From: Acheta domesticus | Lineage: Eukaryota > Arthropoda > Insecta > Orthoptera > Gryllidae | DNA: 64,000 nt | Assembly: GCA_031308135.1 (NCBI GenBank) | Contig: JAHLJT010009355.1 | Coordinates: 6,633,217-6,697,216, forward strand | Direction: 5' to 3' | Part shown: positions 44,401-58,600 of the stretch, one piece after another | How the letters are laid out: each line of letters opens with the position of its first letter | Numbering within the stretch: position 1 is the stretch's first letter | Notes under the pieces: generated by a model | What the model saw: the letters and a program-made list of their open reading frames with translations, nothing else | What the model was told of the DNA's origin: nothing | Databases searched by the model: none | Program-made: the position numbers and the translations under genes

Positions 44401-45917
44401 CTCAACAAAAGAATTTTGAAGAGATATTTTGCAGTTCATTCACGAAATTCTAATTTATTAAATAATTGCAAAATATAAGGAAGGCAATGCTCTAAACCAC
44501 ACACTGTTAAATTTATTTTAAATAAACACGAAAAGCACATAATGTTCTGAGATATGGAAATATATTCACTAACAATAAAGCTCTGAAAAATATCTTCCAT
44601 TGCAGGTATAATCATATAAACATGTAATCAAGATTTTTCGGGTGTTCACAAATTAAAAAACATTCATGATACTAAAAGGATAAAATTTAAAACAATACTG
44701 AAAAAATATTTTTAGATTAAATTTGCAACATGCAAATTTGTTAGTTTTTATAAGCAACATTACAGAAGTTACCAAAGTTAAAATAACTGAAATTTGTGTT
44801 GCCAGCCGCATAATTCAGAAACAGAATTGCACATTACAAATATTGCTTATTGATTGCAGCGTAATTTGCCTAGGTTGAAGTAGCTACGAATCAGCTTTTT
44901 TTATATTTGTTTTACAGTCTATATTGTTTCAGAGGGTGTTTGTTGGTTACATAAAGCTTCAACAATTGCCCTTTGGAGGGTGTGTTATTAGCTCCAGACC
45001 AGAACGCATCATTCCTGTAAATCAAGGCAGAGAAAGGCATAATTCCTGAATAGCAAGTTTGAAGCCTGAGTCCTATGAATACCTATAAGTTAAAACGTGG
45101 TGTTTATAATGTTTTTTTCCACAACTAGGAGTAGAAAGTTTATTAATAAGGAACAAAATATTCTGGTTCTATGAAATTATTTCACTTCAAAGCCCAGCTC
45201 ATACAGGAGTGATGATAAAATTGAAAAGTTGGAAATTGACAAAAGTATAGAGAGTGAAATTAAAAATTCCATAGAGAATAAAACAAGTTTAACATAGTAC
45301 ATGTGATTTTGAAAAAAAGATAAAAGAAGCAAGATTGTACCACAATAGGAAATTGCTTGTTTTAACATCTACCAACTTTAAGGACATACATTAACAATAT
45401 TAATAGATGATAATTAACCAAGGCATCAAATCAAATCAAATCAAATCAATATTATGGTTTCAGTTAATAAAATATTTCCATTCAATTTCAGTTGTTGATA
45501 ACAAAACATTTCAGTTTCAATTTCTGTTTTGAAAAAGATTTCCTATCTTTTTATCAAAATGTATTTTACTATTTTCTATATTATTTGATGTTCAAAATAT
45601 GAAACTGAAGCAGCTGACATACTTGACACAGGCTGACACTCACATTTACTAGCACTATATGAATCTTTTTTAGAACATCATGTTGGATGCATCCAAAATA
45701 CCTCTCTTTTTGATTTAGTAATATTACCATGATACATGGCTAAGATTTCTAAAGAAATTCTTGGCCCTGCTTTTGATAAATTAAACAGAAATTTTCCCTA
45801 TCTGTGCAAGACATCCAATAAAACAAACAAGATCTTATCTTATCTTTTAGAGGTCCTTGAAATTCACCCAATAACCAATAATTTTGGTGATAATACAATG
45901 AAATATGAACTGTGTAA
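41500..45917. other. Intergenic AT-rich DNA
   Basis: Between the nucleoredoxin promoter and the RILPL 3' region. No coding region, structured RNA or ordered repeat recognised apart from a (TA)n run near 43550 and a (CAAAT)n run near 45425. It could partly be RILPL 3' UTR if a distal poly(A) site is used. Confidence 0.4.
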
Positions 45918-46741
45918 CAAGTTGCAAATCTGTCTAAACCAGAACCTGTACAAAACGGAAACCTGCCTTGGCGGGAAAATTTCTCTGGCTCGTGAAGTTA
46001 AATGGCATTTTACACAGCACAAAACGGAACGGTGTATTTCTCATGTCCTGCAGGGGAAATATCTTTGTAAAACGAAATTCCTGTGAATTAAATGCAATTG
46101 GCAGAGAGATGAGAGATGTTCTTATTGAAACGAATGCATCTGAAAGACTTTTAAATTCACTATCCCTGTGACACAAGATTTAGTCGTGGCAGCCATTGAA
46201 GCACAGGGGCTTTATTTGTCAGGGTACAATTTGACCGTGGGGTTGCATGTCTCTCAAGGTGTAGGCCATAGGGGAATTCCCTCTCTCCCGACTCTCTGAG
46301 TGTGGGAAGTGTATGGGCATGGCTTCTGTTCATGCGTCTCCCTGCTCCATGTTGAAAATCGTAACCCCTTGACCAAATACGCATTGCTCAAGGACAAGCG
46401 AGGGTATTAGAAAGTCGTAGTATTGGGTTGTGATGCAGTGTGTTTTCAGAGTCAACAAGCAGTCTGAATGCAGCCATTAGGAAGTAAGGTGGTGTATTTT
46501 TCAACTCATAAGCTGTCAATGAAAAATATTTAATATTCATTTACTGGAGATTTCTTCCATGAATACATTATATGTTAATGTATTTTGATAATTATAATAA
46601 ACTCACGTAATTTACTACTTTCAGGGCAGAAATATCAACATCACAAGTGTCATAAAATGGACAACCTTGTATAAAATGGAAACCTCCATAAACCGGAATT
46701 TTCTGTGTCCCAATTGATTCCGGCTTAGACAGATTTTACTG
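45918..46741. mobile_element. Degenerate pogo/Tigger-like nonautonomous element
   Basis: The right end reads GGCTTAGACAGATTTTACTG followed by TA. The left end has AAATCTGTCTAAACCAGAAC, its imperfect complement. Subterminal AAAACGGAAACC, AAAATGGAAACC and AAACCGGAA motifs recur, as in Tigger-type elements. No transposase motif; the 116-codon open frame at 45736-46086 only overlaps it. Confidence 0.5.
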
Positions 46742-49507
46742 TATTTTAGTCATATTTTGATAAACAGCACAATAAACAACTGAATTTTCCATTGTTTCCA
46801 TGATGCATAATGAAAACACTTTTCTAAATGGCATATTTCTCCCACTACCAGTAATTTAGAGAAGAAGGTCTACTCCTGATTGTGGAAAAATATTGTTTAA
46901 AACTTGCTTTCAGCAAAACGTGTTAAAATGAAACAAATGAAATGAGCTGTGCAGAAAGTCTGCATGAACATTACAATGCATTTACTTTATCTCTGTTGAA
47001 AGACTGAATACTCAGTGCATGAAATATAATTTTCAATAAGAGAGAAAAAGAAGAGCATATGCTTTAAAAAACTCTGATCTGATACTACTACAGAGTGTTT
47101 AGAAGATTCAGAGAATAGCTCCAGCATAATACAGTTAAAAGTCATACAATAAAACAATGTTCGCTCTCTACAAAAATTATCCAACAATATTCTGTACAAA
47201 ATTATAATACACAAGGTCAATATAAAACCTATGCAAAGGCCAAAACACAGGATTTCAGTTACTTTAACAATTAAACTAAGTGAAAGCCACAAAAAGTACT
47301 ATAGTTCTATCACAATTCTTTCTTTTGCTTTTAAAGAAAATTCCTCTTGATATATTCAGTGGCTGTTTAATAAGAGTTTATGTAATTTAATAAATAATGA
47401 AATTGTCTGTTTTCCATACTCTTCGTAAATATTTGCAGTCACAAAGCAAAAAAATCTACAGATTCCAGTGTAAATTATAGAACAACAAATTCTCTTTCAT
47501 TAAAATTCTTTTTTTCTTCTTGTCTGGTCCTGACGCGTAACATAGGTGCTACTCTCACTTTCAATGCGTCCTTCCATTTTAACATTAGTATGATTTGCAA
47601 TCCTTTACTCCATTCAGGAAGCAGAAATTGTGAAGCATTTTTCACATGACAAAAAAAAATCATGTTAAAATACCAACCACTCAATGTGCATTTTACAACC
47701 AAAATTAGATTGGTCCCCATCATGCCACTTCAGTGATAATCACAAACCTGGTGTATCATTGATTCATAACCAAAACAACGCACTCACTGAAGTGTTCACG
47801 TACTTTTAAGTAGAATAGCATGATTATGATTAATGCATTGAAAAATTACAATACAAAGAAACTACTCCACTCTTGGCATATTCAAAGAAATGCAAATTGC
47901 CTTTATCAAATTATAAGGAACTTTCAGTTTGATTAAGGAATATATTCTTGGTATAATTAGGTACATTACCAAAAATAAATTCACTAAAAGAGTTTTGAGA
48001 AAGATGTTTTAGTAAAAAATTATTTTCTTTAATAAAGGTTTCTAAAGACTAATATAGTATGACTTTATACTAACATTTTGTTCAAGTATGCTCTATGTTT
48101 GACCTGGATAAAATATTAATAGTTCAACATGAAATGTACAATGTCTCAGTGTACTGTATTTTACATTCAATACACTATACATTTAAAAATTAAAACGTAG
48201 AGGATTTTCAAATGTTCCACTTAAAAATGTTTAAAAAATATAAACATTATGTGCTCATAAACATTCATAAATTCGATCTTGTATCACTTAATAGGGTTTG
48301 CAAATCAGCCTCCACTTTTCCCATGCTGCCCCTGCTCACACCATTTTGGCATTTTACATCAAGAAAATGACTGAAGATCCATATCCAACACAAGACCATC
48401 AAATCACGCAATAATTTTTGTTCTACTGTAAATAGGGATACAAACATTTTAAGCTACTTACTTCAGATGCAACTTATGTATCAATCCAGGTGCTTTAGAA
48501 AGCAAAGATTCATATTCTATTTATGTACTGAATAAGAACAATTTCTTGACAGCTATTACAGTCTCAAAAGCTTACAGCAATTTCATTCCCAAGCAACAAA
48601 AGCAAACAACAAAGAGCAGTGTCAACATGCTCCACATTAATTTGAATTGATTGCCTCAACTTCCAAGTAGTGCATTCTTAAAAATTATTTTACAAAATGT
48701 GCTGACTTCTGAAATATGAAAACGAGTAATAGCTGTAAAGTCACTATAAAGATATCCATTAATAATTTGCATAACCATGGGTAAGAAATATTTCTGAAGT
48801 TCTTGGACAGGATTTCCAAGGAAAGATTGACTTGAAATGGAGGAAAAATCATATTCCTTTTTCAACAGTACAAACAAACATCAATTTTCAGTTGCAAAAT
48901 GGAGTACATTAGAGATAACAGAAACTACTAAAATATAATAGTAGTATAACTATACCTACACTTAAAAAACATCTAATAATTGCTTTATTTTAGGTAAAAA
49001 TAATGAAAGATATCATATTCAATGGAACATGGTGCACAGAACATTTAATTGTAGGCCATCTGTGCAATTACTAATAACTATATAAATACATTAAACATAT
49101 TATTTGATCAGCATGGGGAAATAAACACTTCAAATGCATGTTGAATGTATTGATATTCAACATGTAAAATGAATGTAATCACTACATTTTGAGTATTTTG
49201 AAAATGCTTTTCTTCACGTGTAACTTTGGCTTGTAAACACTTTCTTTATTTTAAATCCTGTCCAAGACCTCCCTTTCTTCAAGAAGAAATCCTTACCAAT
49301 GTTCTACAAACAATCATTTTGGTACATAGAATGATATTTCTTGAAGACAGGCAAGAATAACTGATATTATATTCTTGTACCCCATCATCTCAAGAGACCT
49401 CATCCAGTACAAGGTGAACAAATGACTCCAGGTTCCCAGCAAGGTCAATCACATAACCTGCACTTGTATCCACAGCTGAAGTACTGCTTGAAGAACTGGT
49501 GACAGCA
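46742..49507 (-). other. RILPL 3' UTR and downstream flank
   Basis: AT-rich, no coding region seen. A minus-strand AATAAA lies at 49245-49250, about 260 bp past the RILPL stop, and is a plausible poly(A) signal. Further downstream signals exist. Confidence 0.45.
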
Positions 49508-49628
49508 TTAGAAAGTGGCATCAGAATTTGCGCTACTAGATAGGGCCATCTTGGACAGCGAAGAAAGACTTCGTTTTGGACTACTTCCAAGAAAGGTGAC
49601 ATTACTGTCGCTAAATAACTTCCGAAAA
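49508..49628 (-). CDS. Rilpl: RILPL exon 8 (stop codon)
   Basis: Acceptor TTTTTCACAG. With the TT carried from exon 7 it reads FFRKLFSDSNVTFLGSSPKR, completing the family tail SGIRKFFRKLF, and ends at TAA (complement of 49508-49510). A longer open frame overlaps it in another frame (to 49390), but does not continue exon 7 in phase. Confidence 0.9.
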
Positions 49629-52600
49629 CTGTGAAAAAGAGAAAAATACATAAAATCATTTTACTATCCACTAACACCAGATATTTATCATACAATGATG
49701 CCAATACTTTCTGACAGAGGCATTCAACGATGAATCCACAACAAATGCCTGTTTTGAGGACACTATTAATTACTTGACTTGGGGTGTAATATAACAATAA
49801 GCTTGAAATCTACTTTTGATTTTTTTTCTAAATATGAATTTCAAATCCTGTGACTACTGAAAAAATTAATCAGCTAGTTTACTACACTACATGGACATAT
49901 ACCATGCAGTTCATGCAACATACAGAAGAAGCTTTGCCCAAGGCCATGGGCCAAGAACCGAAAAATCACAAACAGAGCACCTTACAAAAGAACATTGTGA
50001 ATGTGAAATGGAAAATTCTATTTTTAATACACAGGAGAATTCCTTTTCAAAAAAAGGTAGTAATTTCAAAATGTTGGCTGCTAAAAGTTTATAAAACTAG
50101 TTTTTAGAGGATATCAGAAGTATTCACAAGAAATTTAATCCAAAGCAAGATGAAACACCCATAAAACATTTAGAAACGAAGTTTCTTAAACACATTCATG
50201 AAAAACAATTAAATTGTTTTTAAAAACTTGATTGAATCACTTACAGGATTATGATCATAACACTCTGGGTGAGGCGGTGCAAATATTTACTTATTGCATC
50301 AGATTCTATCATTCTCTCATTCTTTGTTTCCCTTCAGCTACCTTCCCATCTTTTTTCCTCGTATTTCCACCAGCTGATGTGGTAATTCCCTTTTTATCCA
50401 ATGTTAATCTCAATGTTGTTTTTTTTATTCTTGGTTTATGAACTAAGTTTTTTTCATAGACATGAACACAATTTTGATTGGTAGGGTGGGTGGGGGCAGA
50501 TTTTAAGAAATTGATTGACGAGCATAACTAATTAAAACGTTAAAAAATCAATAATGCATTAATTCACAAATTTAACCAGTTAAACAGGCAATTCATTTAA
50601 AGAAATCAAATAAAAACAGATAATACAACACAATGCATTAATGTTTGTTTTAAGGTCTCTTCTTGAATTGTAGGTTTACTTTAAGCATCGAGCTCAATAG
50701 CTTCAGCTAAAGAGATCAAGAAGCTAAAATTTTGGATGCACGCTTATTTTTAAATACAAAATTGTCCAGTGTATTTAGAAAATCAAATCCGACCACCAAT
50801 TTCACAATGTTCCCTTGGAAGGTCGTCTTATAGAAAAGCATAATACTTGCAGAGTTGCATGGAAGATGTTTGTCACAGTGATTGTTATCAAGACTGCAAA
50901 AGCAAATTTATGTTTCTCATACATAATTATAGAGAAAGAATTATTTCAAGACCACAAGGAGAGCATACCATACTGAATACCCCTTTACAAAGAAACAGGC
51001 ATGTAAATATGTTTAAAAGGCCGGGAAAAATTTTTATTTTATGAACAAAGACACTGCATCACTATTGAACATAAAAACACATACCAAGCTGTTGTATATG
51101 TAATATCCTGTAACCAACTGTAAAACTGACAGAATATAAAGACATTTTAAATAACACTACACATTGCTCGAATAAACGAACACAAGAACTTGAAATTAAC
51201 GTAACATTTTTCTACCCATTTCAAAAAACACACACTGACACTAATTATTTCATTCCTCATACTTTAATTTTCAAAATAAAACAACAAGAAATAAAATAAG
51301 AAAATGAGCAATCTAATAAATTTTATGATAGAAGACATGAACATATTCTTGATTATCTCTCACCACTATCACAGATATTCCTTTCATCCCTTCAAATTTT
51401 TATAAAAATTAATTGCAAACATGGAACACACAGCTCACACAAATAAATAGAAGAGATTACAAAACAGCACACTTTAAGCCATTGTATAAGATTACGAAAC
51501 AGTGATCTGCATACATTCAGGTAAATATCAACATGAAACACTCCAGAAAAGTATGAGTAAGTAACTGAATAATTCAGTAGAAAATGTTAGTACAAGCTGA
51601 TTTAACCTCCAAATAATCATCCATGGCCTTGAACTTCCAACAGAGATGTTAAATAAAAAAATACAAAAGAATAAGGGATTTTTGTATGAAAAATCAGCAA
51701 CCCAAAAAACTGTATTCAGCTAACCTTCACACACTATTCGGCTCAGTAGGGCTAAGCAAGTTTTGTGAAAATGTAGTAAGAATACTGAATCTGTGAACAA
51801 AGACAAGGAAAAATAATCTTATCACAAAATTTTCCATGGAAAAATACGGGCATAATTCAGGATACAGACCAACCAAATTGATGAGAGACAAAAGAAATGA
51901 CTTGCTAAAACCAGTGCACAATTTCAAATAAGTATGGTCTATACTGCAAAAGATCTAAATTGTAAAACGTGAAAAATAAGTTTATTAACATAACAGTAAC
52001 AACCAAATAAAATTTAATGACTTGGAGACGTACAATAAAAAAATTAAAAATAATCTACAATTCACACTGCTATTCAATTCACGAAAAGGGGCCACAGTCC
52101 AGAAAAAAAGCACTAAACTTGGGAATGCTGGAAAATGGAGTCACAAAGAAATAACCACAAATACCACAGACTCAACCCATCACCATACCAAAAAGTACCC
52201 TTCCATTATCAATACAATACCACATAACATATATAACCAATTTTACCAACAATTAACATGGGGAAGTTGGGTGAACTGCATGCCAATGCACTTTATTAGG
52301 ATATATTTTTTATTTTTACCATGCACAAGGAGTTATGGTAACAATTAATACAATTATTTTTGGATAATTTTTTCTCTGCAAGATCATTCCTCCTGACAGC
52401 AAAAAATCTTTAAGCAAATGTGAAATTAGAGCAGTGTCATGTAAAGTATTCGAATGAATGAAAATTACTTGAAGTGTTAGATAAGTAATATTTAAGGGAG
52501 ATTTAAGTTCACACAATTTATAAGAACTACAATTTCAAAAGATAATCTTAATAAATTACTTTAAAAAATTGTTTCACTTTATAAAATAATTGGGAATTGT

Positions 52601-55600
52601 ATTTAACAAATGGATAAATTGCACATCATTTTGACTACATTTTTATACACAGGTAAGATTTTTATGAATAATTTATTTCTTGAGATTCTATATCACCTTA
52701 GAGAAAATTTGATTAAATATGCATTTTATATCCAAAGGTCTTTTTTGTCTGTAAAATCATAGTCAAATTGAAAATAACTAAATCAATTATCATATTTATG
52801 TTGGTTTGGTAATCCTTGTAAATACAAAACATATATTTAAGCATCAGGCTATGTAATAAAGCAAAATGGTTTAACTTCCATTGGAATGAAAGTGTTAAAA
52901 CAGCTGTCCCACATTTCCCAAGACATTTTTCATAAGAACCCCAAGGCAGGAAATATTGAAAGCCACGACATTCAATTTTTGTTGGTGAGTGTGTGAATAT
53001 ACCTCTAGAAGTGTCATTCTCCTCCTTCACTTGCACCGCTTACCAGATACAGCAGCAATCGTCCAAATTCCCCAATTTCCTCTTCACTGGAAGATCTTTC
53101 CCTGCACAGGGTTGATTGGAGTGAAAGTAATCATTAGAACAAATTTGAGCAGACTAAACAACCATCATGAATACGTGTGGGTTGAGTCTGGGTACAATTA
53201 TCATACCTACAATTAAGTAGTTTCTTTCTTTGTCAGCCCTTCCTACCACACTATATTCTGACAAGCAAAAGTGCTCTGTATAATTATAAGAAGATAACAG
53301 ACAGGAACACATGTTTGTATGTAGGGCTACTCACAACTTGCGAATCCCTGATTCAGATTTCTTCCATGGAGCATCATCTGGTTCAAAAGGAAGAGGACCC
53401 TGAACAGGTGGGTCATCTTCTTCACTAGTAGGCCTGAATTTAAAAACAAAGGAACAATATCAACTCCATTAGTATTAAATTTCATAAACTACAATCATCT
53501 GATTAACTCTTTGTACAAACTTTGTATTCCATTATATACCATTTCTCAAATGCACATATCTAATAATAAGTAAACAATTAATATTTACTTCCTTGAATGT
53601 TTTTTCACATTCACCGTAAATGTGCATATGGAATTTACATGGTATAAGACAGATTTACAAAGTCATATCAGAAACAACATAGGCAAAAATAAAATTAATC
53701 TAAAAGTGATTGTTTCTGTAAATTAAAATTAAGAAATCAATAAATACTGAAATTCACAAAAGTAAAACAAACATTTTCTGTATTTCATGATTTTTTTTCA
53801 TTAAAAAGCAATATTGAAGACATCTTGTTACCACTCAAATTCTTTTACATGTAAATATATAAATAAAACAAAACAAGGTAATCAAAACAATTAACTTCCT
53901 CATTTTTAACTAATGAAAATACTTATTAAAGGTAACTAAATTGAAGCTTTTAAGAAGGAAAAGGTATCCAAAAACAAAACAATAGAAATAACACTCCAAT
54001 ATCAAACCAGAATAGATTGGAAAGCAAGGCAAGTTAAAAAGTAAATTAATTTTTCTTTTTAGGACAAACATTTTCAACATTAAAACACTAATCAATTCAC
54101 ATCTACAAATTTACTGTGGTATTATGAGAACATGCCATGTAACTCATCACTAGACAATAACAAACCAACAGTTTTGGATACCATTCCAGCACCAATGCCT
54201 TGGAAAAATAAATAAAATAGAGAGAGAAGAGAAATAAACCATGCCATGCCTCATGCTTACAAGTTATTGGACTCTGCGGTAGAGAGGCCCTTCTTGCCCG
54301 CTCCTGCCAAATCCAACGGGATGGGAGGTTCGGGGCCAGAGGAGGGCCGCCCGGGGCCAGAAGGAGGAGGAAATTCAAAGGGAGGAACAACTGCCATGGC
54401 AGGGCTCACCCTCCTTCGATTTCGCCCCCGCCTGGAGGAGAAAGCAAGCTTCAGCTCTGCATACACGCAATGCAAACCAAACTCAACTTTTTAAAAAGAA
54501 ATCACAACGAAAACTTAACAATATTTGAAAATGCTTCTTTCAACACAATTCTACCAAGTGACAATTAATACTACATCAGCTGTTTTAATGATCATCACAA
54601 AATCATGGGTGTAAAAAGTCAACTGTGAAATATTTTTTCAAATCATGCTTGAATAAAAAGAAAATTTTGATTTACTTAAAAAAGCTTGCTTATAAACTAT
54701 GTTTTTACAGGTAATAAAATTTAACTTAAATGATTGAAAACCTTCAATTATTCAGTGAATCTATAAAAGCCTTTAATACTTCTAAAGGGGCCATGCATCG
54801 ACTACAATCTTTGTAGATTAAACAACATTCACTCATTCATTTATTCACATTACTCTTGCTACCAAGCACACAAAGAATGAAGTGACAGACAGTTCTTTTT
54901 AAAGTAATAATCCAGGAATAATTGCAATATAATTTGATATAATCTCTCAATGTTCATAATACTCAAGGGCTTTACAAGTTCCACATATTGTACACTGGAA
55001 TAAACTTAGTTAAAAAAGAAACCTTACTGTTTTTAGATTTAAAGTAGATATAAGGATGGCTTGCATGAACTCTGAAGGAGAAAACATAATAGCAGGGGAG
55101 GATAAAAATAAAAATAATAACGTATAAATAAAAAGGGAGTAGAATGACTGTAGAGGACCCAGTCACTGAATAACAACAGCAATCCAAAGTCCCAACTATT
55201 AGTAGCTTTTATTCATTACATTTTGCAAAATGTGTTTTCACCTCTCAAGGTTCTTAAAGAATTATAAGTATATATAACATATATTAAGACATCAATATCA
55301 AAACTAATAATAACAATTATTATATAACGAGATACTTTGAAATGTGAAACACAAAAAACGTTAAAGAAATCATGGAGAGACAAACTACTCCATGGACAAT
55401 ATTTGAAACGAACGGACAGGGTACAGATCAATAATTTATGTGGCTTAAAAGGGGAAGAAAGACGCCAGAATCAGAAGCACTTGTAATAGCTGCCCAAAGT
55501 CAGGCATTGAGAACACAACATTATGGTAAAGCAGTTTTCAAAATTTCCCACGATGAAAAATGCAGCATTTACCACGAACACATAGAAACCATTGATCACA

Positions 55601-58600
55601 TTGTCTCACCATGTCCAATCCTAACAAAGACCGAATACTTGAAAAGACAGCAGTGTAGCTACCTCCACTGGCAGATCTGTACCGCCCTCGAAGTTCCAAA
55701 CACATGCTCCAAGTGGTATGAACACTCAACAAAACCAGTGATGACTGTTGGATGTGAACAATATTCTATGACCAACAAATCCAAACGGATCGCACGATAG
55801 TGGCAAACAAACCAGATACAGTTATCCGGGATTTGGAGAAAAAATCGTGTGAACTTGATGTTGCTGTATCTTGTGATCAAAACATCATTACCAAGGAGGC
55901 AGAGAAACGTCTTAAATACAAGAGTTTGGAAATCGAGATCAGCCGAATGTGGGGCGTAAAAGCACAGGTTGTACCGATAATCATCAGAGCTCTGGAATTT
56001 GTTCCGCAAAATTTGTGTAAGAACTTGGCAAAACTTCCAGGTAATTCAAAAGATTGGGAAGTGCACAAAATTACTTTATTTGGAACAGCCTTATTTGATA
56101 ATTCCAAATGAAAAAGCATTATTTGGTACTAAGAATGGCCTAAAATAAGAGTTTCAGATGCGCGGGGTTGTCCAATCCAGATTCAAACATACGCTTGGCT
56201 AATTCAGATTCAAGTGCAAACTTTGACGATTCAGATTGAAGTGCAGATCAATTTCCGTCTAAAACTGAATCAAATTGGTTACACATGGACCTTTTGTCAG
56301 ATTGACCAAAAATAATCTTAATAGAATACAAAATGTGAAATGTAAAGCTTTTATATCAAGAGTCATTATAGTAACATCAAGTGTTCCCAAGGATCACACT
56401 TTGGACCTTTGCTTTATTTACTATTCGTAAACAAGTCCAGCTTTCCATCTAGTTAATTTTTACTCTTTGCTGATGACTTGAAATTATATCTTTATATAAA
56501 ATCATCTGAGGATTGGAAAATCTTACAGAAAAATTTGACATACTTTCAATATATTATCATTCAAATAAACTACATTTAAACAGAAAAGTGTGAAATCATG
56601 AGGCATCTATGATTATTTGTTAGATGGGCATATATTAGAATCTATATCTAAGTTTAAAGATCGAAGAGTCATATTTGATCCTAAATTGAAATTTTATTAT
56701 CATCTTCATTATTTTTCTGTAAAAGCGAATACAATGATAGGATTAGTCACAAGAAAGACCACAGCGTTGTCAAATAGACAAACTTCAAAAACATTATATT
56801 TAACATTAGTTTGACCATCTCTTCTGCATGCAAGCTTGGACTGGTCACCTTTCTATCAAATTTACATTTAAAAACCTTGAAAACATTCCACAAACATTTT
56901 TCAATTATATGGCATGGAAAATTTGGATTACCATCACTCAGATTATTACAGGACTACAAACAAATAGCAACAGCATTATGTATTAGTTTACACTCGTCTC
57001 AATGAAACTTTAATGACTGTAAGAAGTTTTTTCTTCAACCTTTTAAACAATGATATCGATTGTGACAAATTACTAGTGAGGATTAACATAAGTTCCATCT
57101 AGGAACTTCAGAAGATCTAATCAAATTATTAGTATATTCCACAGCAAGAACAAATCTTTATTTTTATTTGCCTTTAAATCGAATGGCTAGATTAGCAATC
57201 AACTCTAATATAGAATTATCACTTTCTAAATATTAATTTATTCTCCAATTTAAAGAAAAATTGTTGAAAAATTTCAATTAATATATTTGAATAAATGCAG
57301 AACTGCATAGACTGTATTTGCTTTACCGTAAAGATTCTTGAGCAATTGTCTCTTTTCTTAAATGAATAACTGGAATTTTATCCTAGTTTGCCTGAAGATA
57401 GTTAATGCTGGTACAATGTAGTCTCTTCACTACAGTCATAGAATGATCCATATTGAAGAATTGGCAATATGAATCTACATCAAAATTTTATATTCTTGTT
57501 AAAACTAGGCAGCGGGCTCAATCTAAGGTATTTTTACAGTGAAAGTAGAGAACACTGTACACATTAGAGATGTGCATGAGGGAAGGAAGGAGGAAGGGAA
57601 AGAAGGAGGAAAGCGAGGAGAAAGGGAGGGAGAGGAGGGGAAAGAGGGGAAAGGGAAGGGGTGGGGAGGAGAAAAGAGAGGTGAAAGGGAGAGGGGAAGG
57701 AGAGAGGTGCATCCAGCTGCAACAGCCATGTCAGCACACCGAAATGAAACATGTCAAATGATTTATTGCTATTTAATTGAAACAATTTGCAATTAACTGC
57801 CACATATCTGGCAAGAGCAGGCGTGAGCTGGCTTGACACTATGCCAGCACACACGTAAGTTAAATTTGGGTTGTAGCTCCACAGAAACTCTCAATTGCTG
57901 TTTTGCTAATTTATTGCTAAATTGGCACAATTAATTGCTATATAGTGTTGGGACAAAAATGGGTGTGAGCAGGCTTGACGTGACGCCAGCACACACAAGT
58001 TAAATTCGGGTTGTAGCATGACGGAAACCCACAAATAGTTTATTGCTAATTAACTGTCACAATTTGGAATTAATTGCTGCCTGCCTTCAGAGTGGAAACA
58101 GGTGTGAGCTGGCTTGATGCAACGCCAGCTCACACAAGTTAAATTCAAGTTGTAGCTCAGTGGAAACCCTCAAATGATTTATTGCTAATTAATTACCATA
58201 ATTTGGAAGTAATTGCCACATATCTTCGAGGTGAAAATGGGTTTAAGCTGGCTTGACGAAACACCAGCTCACAAGTTAAATTCTGGTCCTAACTCGACGA
58301 AAACCATTAGATGATTTACTGCTAATTATTTGCCATGATTTGGAATTAATTACCATGAATCTTCGGGGCAAAAAGGGGCGTGAGCTGAGCATAAACAAAT
58401 ACAAATAGCTTAAATGAAGGTTGTAGCTCAACGGAAAATAGGTTTGCCGTGACCAACCAGCTCACACCCTTTTTCGCCAATTAATTAGCCATAATAATTA
58501 GTTATGGATAATTAATTAATTTATTAATTAAATAAGGCATATATAATTAGCTTTTGCTAACTGCAGAGAAAGGGAGCATGTAGAATGTGGTGACTCCTTG

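Noticed and set aside
49390..49797. 135-codon minus-strand frame at the RILPL 3' end
   Set aside because: It overlaps exon 8 in the wrong frame; the phase carried from exon 7 gives the shorter conserved FFRKLFSD reading with TAA at 49508.
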